This document shows, piece after piece, positions 58,585 to 64,000 of a stretch of 64,000 bases of DNA (position 1 is its first letter; every line of letters begins with the position of its first letter). Location: assembly GCF_964340395.1 (NCBI RefSeq), contig NC_135563.1, positions 22,750,809 to 22,814,808 of the forward strand, read 5' to 3'. A program made the translations under genes and the position numbers. Below the pieces are notes generated by a model, which did not search any database, was not told the origin of the DNA, and saw only the letters and a list, made by a program, of their open reading frames with translations. This DNA comes from Glandiceps talaboti (Eukaryota; Hemichordata; Enteropneusta; Spengelidae).

Positions 58585-58784
58585 TTAAGGCATGAAGTGC
58601 TTGATTACTAATTAAATCTAATGAGAAATACATTAATTCAATCCTGACAAAAATCAATCGCGATGTCAGCATTGTGGATCATCTTAAATTTTAGGAATCA
58701 AAGTCCAAGACATAGCATAGGTAAACGAATGAGATGGACATCGCCCTCGTCACGGTGAACACCTTGCTAATTTTGAAATATGCA

Positions 58785-58852
58785 ATTCATTCATTCATTC
58801 ATTCATTCATTCATTCATTCATTTATTCATTTATTCATTCATTCATTCATTA
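58785..58852. repeat. (ATTC)n microsatellite
   Basis: About 17 ATTC units with two ATTT variants. Confidence 0.95.
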
Positions 58853-60484
58853 AGATGATAGACGAACTAGGGTTTTGCCAAAAGGCTATGATCTATTAAT
58901 GAAAAACGGTCTGAAATCAAGCTCACTCAGAGTACGTAATAGGAAATCCTACTCCGTCGTATCAAAAAGCAGTCACTGTTTGAAATCCAATCTCCAGCAA
59001 GATACCTGGTCAATTTCCATCTAGCATGCAATGCAATGTATGATTTGGTTGATCAGACTGCTATAGCTGAAGACAGATATTTCTATCTTTGGTAGGGTCT
59101 GATTGCGATTTGCAGGTAAGATCAAGTAACGTATTTTCCTTACACGTCACTGTTACCTACAGTTGGAAGCAATTTTAGTCTATCTGTGTTCATTAAGAAA
59201 GTTGGCCTCAAGTCTTCTGAAGCGGGTGGTCTTTATTTGGTTCGCGAATTATGCTCTTGAGATTTCATCATATTTAAACCCGAGTTTAGGGTATTCACAT
59301 TCTCAATTTGTCCATGATTAATGACCAAAATGTTTTATAGAGAAGTGGACAGACAATCTACCATCTCCAGGATTTACCATTTACCTGGAAGAACAACTGT
59401 GTGCCTACTTCGGCATGACGTTTACAGTATTGTATAAAAGTAAATGTACTGTATTACGTACATCGTGGTGATTATCAGCTATAGTAGGAGGCCAGAGACT
59501 TGTTATTGGCTTTCTAATTATCTAGCACAGCATTGCATTTAAGGGGTACCGTTAGTGACATGAGGTCTATTTTGAGAAAAAGGCTGTAAATATATTTTCG
59601 AGACTAGGCCCTTGTGACCCACGTCAAATTTACATCAGGTTTCCCCCTCATTACCAGCCCCCCTTCCCCCCGAACAATTGTTGGTAAGATTAGAGAAGAA
59701 ATAACAAACTATCGGAAAACGTTATCAGGACTTTTGAGAAATTCATCATTTTCATAAATGACAAAAATAATTTTTCCACTAGGCCCTTAACCAACTACAA
59801 ATCGCGGGGTTTTTTTGTCTACTTATCTCTTAGAATCAACGTTGGCTTTCTTTTAAGCAGATAAATAATGATAATAAAGCAGGAATAGAATTGATGAAAG
59901 TGAAACATCACAAAAATTGAGTAAGGCCGTTTTGGCTCTAAGCCTTTGGGATGGGGTTATTTATTTATCGTCGGTTAGAACTAAGCAGTCAAGCCAAACC
60001 TTTCCCGTCAGCTTAATGAACTCTGTATCCATACACGAAGGTTTGTAGTAGAGAATAATATCTACCAGGAGTTATTAATGACCAATTGCAATGTCAGAGA
60101 CAGTGCTGTCAGAATTGATTGACAAATTTCATTACTAATCTTTTATATTCGATTTAAAGGGAAGTGAACTGTAAGTAAGGTCACGAGGTAAGAGACAAAT
60201 CTGAATAGAGTCTGATATAACTGATTGTAGTCAATGTAACTTTCAATTTAACGAACTAGCAAAATATTCGACCATTTCGTCAAATGTTCATTAATCAGTT
60301 CACAAATGTCATCAACAATTGATTATGGAGGATAATTGGAAAACAATCATTTATGTCATCTGTCTGGAGCTGTCAATCATATATTAAGATGTATTGTGTG
60401 TTGATATTATTCTCTGGCAGAATGTGCTAAGGAACTTTCCTATTATAGGCCTGGATCACATTGTGTTTGGCTGCGTGTGTGTGT

Positions 60485-60536
<52 letters not shown>

Positions 60537-61094
60537 GATACCATGTAGACCCCGTGGGTGGAGGGCCTATGCTCTAATATGCTTATGGTATATGGTTTTA
60601 CAGATTTGTTCATAGAATTATACATTCAATATTCAGCATTCAGGTAAGGGTAGCAATAATGGGACGAAAGCCCATGATGTACAAGAGTGCACGAAAGTAC
60701 ACATTTTACGAGGGCAGTAAGCATGCCATCAGCTTATAAAACTATTTATCATATAAGTCGTGAAAAGCTAGGATGTGTTTGAAATCAATAATTTGGACAT
60801 TTTAGAGACAACGTGGGACGTGATTTTTAGAATCAATTACCATTAAATTAAAATGTTGGTAACATCGTGATGTTTGTCATAAAAGCCGTCACAAATTAAA
60901 CGGATCGATATGTATTAACGACCTCGTTCAGGTTCAAGTATCATAGAAATAGTTCACACACCTACACAGAGCACAAAACGAAATGTATAAAATCACATTA
61001 TCGGTCATGTATAAAGTTGGGCATTTACTGGGCAGTATTATTATAACGTCATAAACTGGAATTCACGACTCTTGCCAATCGAAATCTTGTCTAT
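58853..61094. other. Intergenic
   Basis: No gene recognised. There is a C-rich stretch at about 59643-59670 and the TTG array. Confidence 0.5.
60485..60536. repeat. (TTG)n microsatellite
   Basis: About 17 TTG triplets following a short TG-rich stretch. Confidence 0.95.
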
Positions 61095-61295
61095 ACTTTG
61101 GCCATACTTCGACGACATCTCTCCTTACGTCTTTCCTGGCTGCTGCGGTTAACACGATCCTACGAATACTATGGCCATACTTTAATCATGATATGACGTC
61201 TATCCTGGCTACACCTGTGATTAAAATGATCTTACGAATATTTTGGTCACGACATCTTTCCTGGCGACACCTGGAGTTAACACGATCCTACGAAT
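61095..61295. repeat. Degenerate tandem repeat, three units of about 56-73 bp
   Basis: Three diverged units each end in GATC-TACGAAT (about 61167, 61239, 61295) and share TTGG-CA, GACATC/GACGTC and CCTGGC-ACACCTG blocks. Confidence 0.6.
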
Positions 61296-61779
61296 GGTAC
61301 CATGACACTATAGTAATACATTACTGAATTGCGTATATTTCATAAATCATGATGTATTTTCACTGTAACCATCACCAAACACCTAACAAACTACTTTTTA
61401 GGTTTTCAGGAGGAATTTCCTAAACACACTATTGTTGCGAGTCACAAATCTAAAATATATATCCATTCAGGACATTTTCGTAAATTTTCATTATGAACTC
61501 TAAATTGAAGTCAAAAGCATTTAAACTTTGTACAAACAGTGACGTTCCGTTGCGTAACAACATAGGTCCTTGACATCTCAACATCGCTATTTCGTACCAG
61601 GTACGATGAACTGTCAACAAGTTTTATTATGACATGACTATTTTATGGTCTTTGAGATATGAACTTGTATTACTAATCTAGGGAAGGTGATTGGATATTA
61701 GATCTCAGATGATGTCTTTCATAAGACTTAAGAATACGTCATACTCTAAGAATAGAGATTTTGTGTAAACTTTGAAATG

Positions 61780-62318
61780 TATTTAAGTTGGGTTTTTAGC
61801 CCATCTCGAGAAGAGAGGCGGAGACGGAGATTGGTCATGTAATAAAATCAACCAAGTGGTTAGCTTGGCGTTCGTTGAACCAGATACGCATGTTTCGTTG
61901 TGAGTTCTACTCAACACAATCCAAGTCGGTACGGTACCTCGTAGAAGAGATGGTTTGAGAAGAAACTAGTTGGTCGGCTAATTCAACGTTATAGTCTAAA
62001 ATGGAACAGACTGACGATTGGAACAGCAGTGCGAGTGAGTACTTCCCCAATTGAACATTAAATATCGATAAACTGCACAGTAAGCCGATCAACAGCGTTT
62101 CAATGGTGGAGTAAATCCGGGGCTTGGCCATGTATCTGGTTCTAGAACTGACATTGTATTCTCCGAAACTAATGAACTCCGAAATGGACGAGTAAAAGTA
62201 ATGCACTGTAACAGTTGTATGATTGAACTTGATGGACCGCACCCAGTATGTTCATTTGCCGTAACTATATGAACACTGATGTATTAATGATTAACGCTTT
62301 TTCAACTTACAACACATA
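61780..62318 (+). promoter_or_regulatory. Putative 5' LTR part and leader of the gypsy-type element
   Basis: Upstream of the gag ATG are a TATA-like TATTTAAG at 61780-61787 and a polyadenylation signal AATAAA at 61841-61846, the order expected for U3-R-U5 of a 5' LTR. At 62104-62111 TGGTGGAG, one base after a CA, matches the start of a primer-binding site complementary to the 3' end of tRNA-Ala, with a CCGGGG a few bases further. The match breaks down between these two blocks. An alternative LTR end is the ACA at about 61916-61918. LTR boundaries cannot be fixed because the 3' LTR is outside the window. Confidence 0.35.
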
Positions 62319-64000
62319 ATGGGACTTGACCTATTGCCGCCCAAATTTACAGGCGATGAAATAGTGAAGAAATGGCTTTGTAAATTCGATGCTTTTATTA
62401 GTTTGAAAGGATACAACGATGACCAAAGTTTGCATACCTTCACTCTATTGCTAACTGGAGAGGCCGAACGATGGTTTGTATCATTACCAGAAAACGTTGC
62501 AGTCAACTGGGCTTACGTGCGACAGGCTTTCATAGGGCGTTTTCAAGATGGGGGTCCAAGATGGAAGGTGGACCAAGACTTGCAGAGAATCAAACAAAGT
62601 GACGATGAGAATATTGAAGAATATGCGTCTCGTGTAAGGGACACATTGTGTCGTTATGGTAGAGATATTAATGGCGAGGAAATCTTGAGTATTTTTTTGC
62701 AGGGGATGAGACGTTCGTTATTTGGACCTGTTGTTCTGAAAGAGCCAACGAGCTTCAGAGAAGCAGTGAATTTTGCACGTTTAGCAGAAATGGTACAGGA
62801 TTTGGATGGTCAAGGGAAAATGGGAGTGGAAAAGTCAACATCGGATCCAGGGGCCAGCGACCGTGACATCCTTCAGCAAACATGTGACTCTCTTACTGAC
62901 GCACTCAACTTGAATACCCGTCTACATGAACAGCTTATTTCGAAGATGACATCACAAGACAAGCCAAACAGGGACGATCAACATTTCACAAGTCATGCGG
63001 TAAGACAGAACACTTTAAAATCTGATCCATACTCTCGAGAACTTAAGACTAATAAACATGGACCAACTTATGGAGGTCAACAGATCAGATCAGGTGAACC
63101 AGTATGTCGATTATGTAACAAGCCAGGACACACTAGCCCTTCATGTGTAATGCACAGTGATCGTCGATTAAATAGTAATACATGTAATGCTAACTTGTCT
63201 ATTAATTCACCTACGCTTAGCAGTATCAGTACAGATAACATGCATAATAGCAATTTGATTAATGTTAGGATTTATGGTAAGAATGTTAATGCTTTGGTCG
63301 ATACAGGTTCTTCAGTTACAGTAGTTACGAGTAAATTATTGAAGGAAATACCAGAACTTAGACGTGTACAAATAGTAAAGTCTTCTCATGATTATATAAC
63401 AGTAGCTTCAGGTGGTAGGTTACCAGTTCGAGGTTTAATTAATATTCCAGCTATTATAAATAATCGTAGTGTCCTTATGCCAGCTCACCTAGTAGACAAT
63501 CTTAATAAGCCACTAATCATAGGTGTCGATTTCATGAAAATGCATAGAGCGATTATAGATATGGCCAAGAATAAATTGCGTCTTCGTTCGAAGCTATTTA
63601 TGCGATCAGCTGACAAATATTTAATTCCTGCGAAATCAGAATGTATTATATCTGCGCGGCTTCCATCTCACGTTGGTGATGGAATACTTGGCACCACGCC
63701 TAATATTAAATCTTTGTGTCACCTCGGCTTAGTAACAGCGCGTGTACTGGCTAAAACTGAGAATGATTTAGTTCCAATTAGAATTGCTAATGCAAGCGAC
63801 AATGATGTTACTTTGAGGAGGAATACAAGGCTAGGTGTTTTTAAACCACTATCTGATGGTGATCAATTGTATAATATTGACTTGGGCGCTAATCAGACGT
63901 ATCCCCCTATTGCTAATCCTTTGACACGAGAACAGAGAGAATTCTTTTCTGACTTTGACTGGACTGACCATGACTTATCTGACCAACAACTTGAACAATT
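62319..64000 (+). CDS. gag-pro: Ty3/gypsy-type retrotransposon Gag-protease polyprotein, 3' part outside window
   Basis: The frame is open from the ATG at 62319 (in-frame stop at 62292-62294 just upstream) to the window edge: 560 complete codons without a stop. Residues 1 to about 170 look like a retrotransposon Gag domain: W19, the pattern G47-E-A-x-x-W52 with a following F-x-x-x-F, then QSDDENIEEYASR (92-104). After a polar linker comes a CX2CX4HX4C zinc knuckle at 263-276, which in this family binds RNA. An aspartic protease follows: LVDTGSS with catalytic D328, and the flap-distal IIGVDF at 400-405, close to the usual I-I/L-G-x-D-F. The remaining 155 residues are the linker toward reverse transcriptase; no RT motif is reached. 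Gag and protease share one frame, with no frameshift or stop between them. The intact frame suggests a young insertion. Assignment to Ty3/gypsy (Metaviridae) rests on the Gag type and domain order. Confidence 0.93.
   Translation, partial: MGLDLLPPKFTGDEIVKKWLCKFDAFISLKGYNDDQSLHTFTLLLTGEAERWFVSLPENVAVNWAYVRQAFIGRFQDGGPRWKVDQDLQRIKQSDDENIEEYASRVRDTLCRYGRDINGEEILSIFLQGMRRSLFGPVVLKEPTSFREAVNFARLAEMVQDLDGQGKMGVEKSTSDPGASDRDILQQTCDSLTDALNLNTRLHEQLISKMTSQDKPNRDDQHFTSHAVRQNTLKSDPYSRELKTNKHGPTYGGQQIRSGEPVCRLCNKPGHTSPSCVMHSDRRLNSNTCNANLSINSPTLSSISTDNMHNSNLINVRIYGKNVNALVDTGSSVTVVTSKLLKEIPELRRVQIVKSSHDYITVASGGRLPVRGLINIPAIINNRSVLMPAHLVDNLNKPLIIGVDFMKMHRAIIDMAKNKLRLRSKLFMRSADKYLIPAKSECIISARLPSHVGDGILGTTPNIKSLCHLGLVTARVLAKTENDLVPIRIANASDNDVTLRRNTRLGVFKPLSDGDQLYNIDLGANQTYPPIANPLTREQREFFSDFDWTDHDLSDQQLEQ

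Noticed and set aside
61907-62242. 111-codon minus-strand ORF upstream of gag
   Set aside because: It lies opposite the retrotransposon leader and shows no recognisable domain.

Overview
This is AT-rich, gene-poor animal DNA, most likely from a marine invertebrate bilaterian. The evidence is two metazoan class A GPCR genes, very dense microsatellites, foldback elements, a LINE reverse-transcriptase remnant and a Ty3/gypsy-type retrotransposon. There is no sign of bacterial organisation (operons, Shine-Dalgarno sites, closely packed ORFs). The species cannot be fixed from the sequence alone.

Two protein-coding genes are well supported, both on the + strand and both with an uninterrupted seven-transmembrane coding frame. 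The first (16897-17994) is an aminergic receptor with the amine-binding Asp in TM3 and 5-HT4-like signatures in ECL2 and TM6, but no serine or threonine at the usual TM5 contact positions. The second (40242-41504) is a neuropeptide receptor with the Gln3.32/Asp6.59/His7.39 set of the neuropeptide Y / prolactin-releasing-peptide receptor group. Its start is best placed at the ATG at 40242, just downstream of a convincing splice acceptor. The two genes are about 22 kb apart and nothing suggests they are co-regulated.

The right end (62319-64000) is an intact gag-protease frame of a Ty3/gypsy-like LTR retrotransposon, with a CCHC zinc knuckle and a DTGSS protease site. It leaves the window before the reverse transcriptase. 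A short LINE reverse-transcriptase relic lies on the minus strand at 24365-24562.

The rest is non-coding DNA rich in repeats. There are long (AT)n, (GATA)n, (CATA)n/(CA)n, (GA)n, (GAGT)n/(GAAT)n and pentanucleotide arrays; minisatellites of 28, 33 and 88 bp; a TTAA-flanked foldback MITE family with at least three copies; other short interspersed repeats; and G/C homopolymers. The observation most worth a second look is a 70-bp island between two (AT)n arrays at 46511-46580. Its minus strand carries the ordered core of a type I hammerhead ribozyme, as known from Penelope-like elements and retrozymes. The 88-bp tandem array at 44982-45431 carries a tRNA-type A box in each unit.
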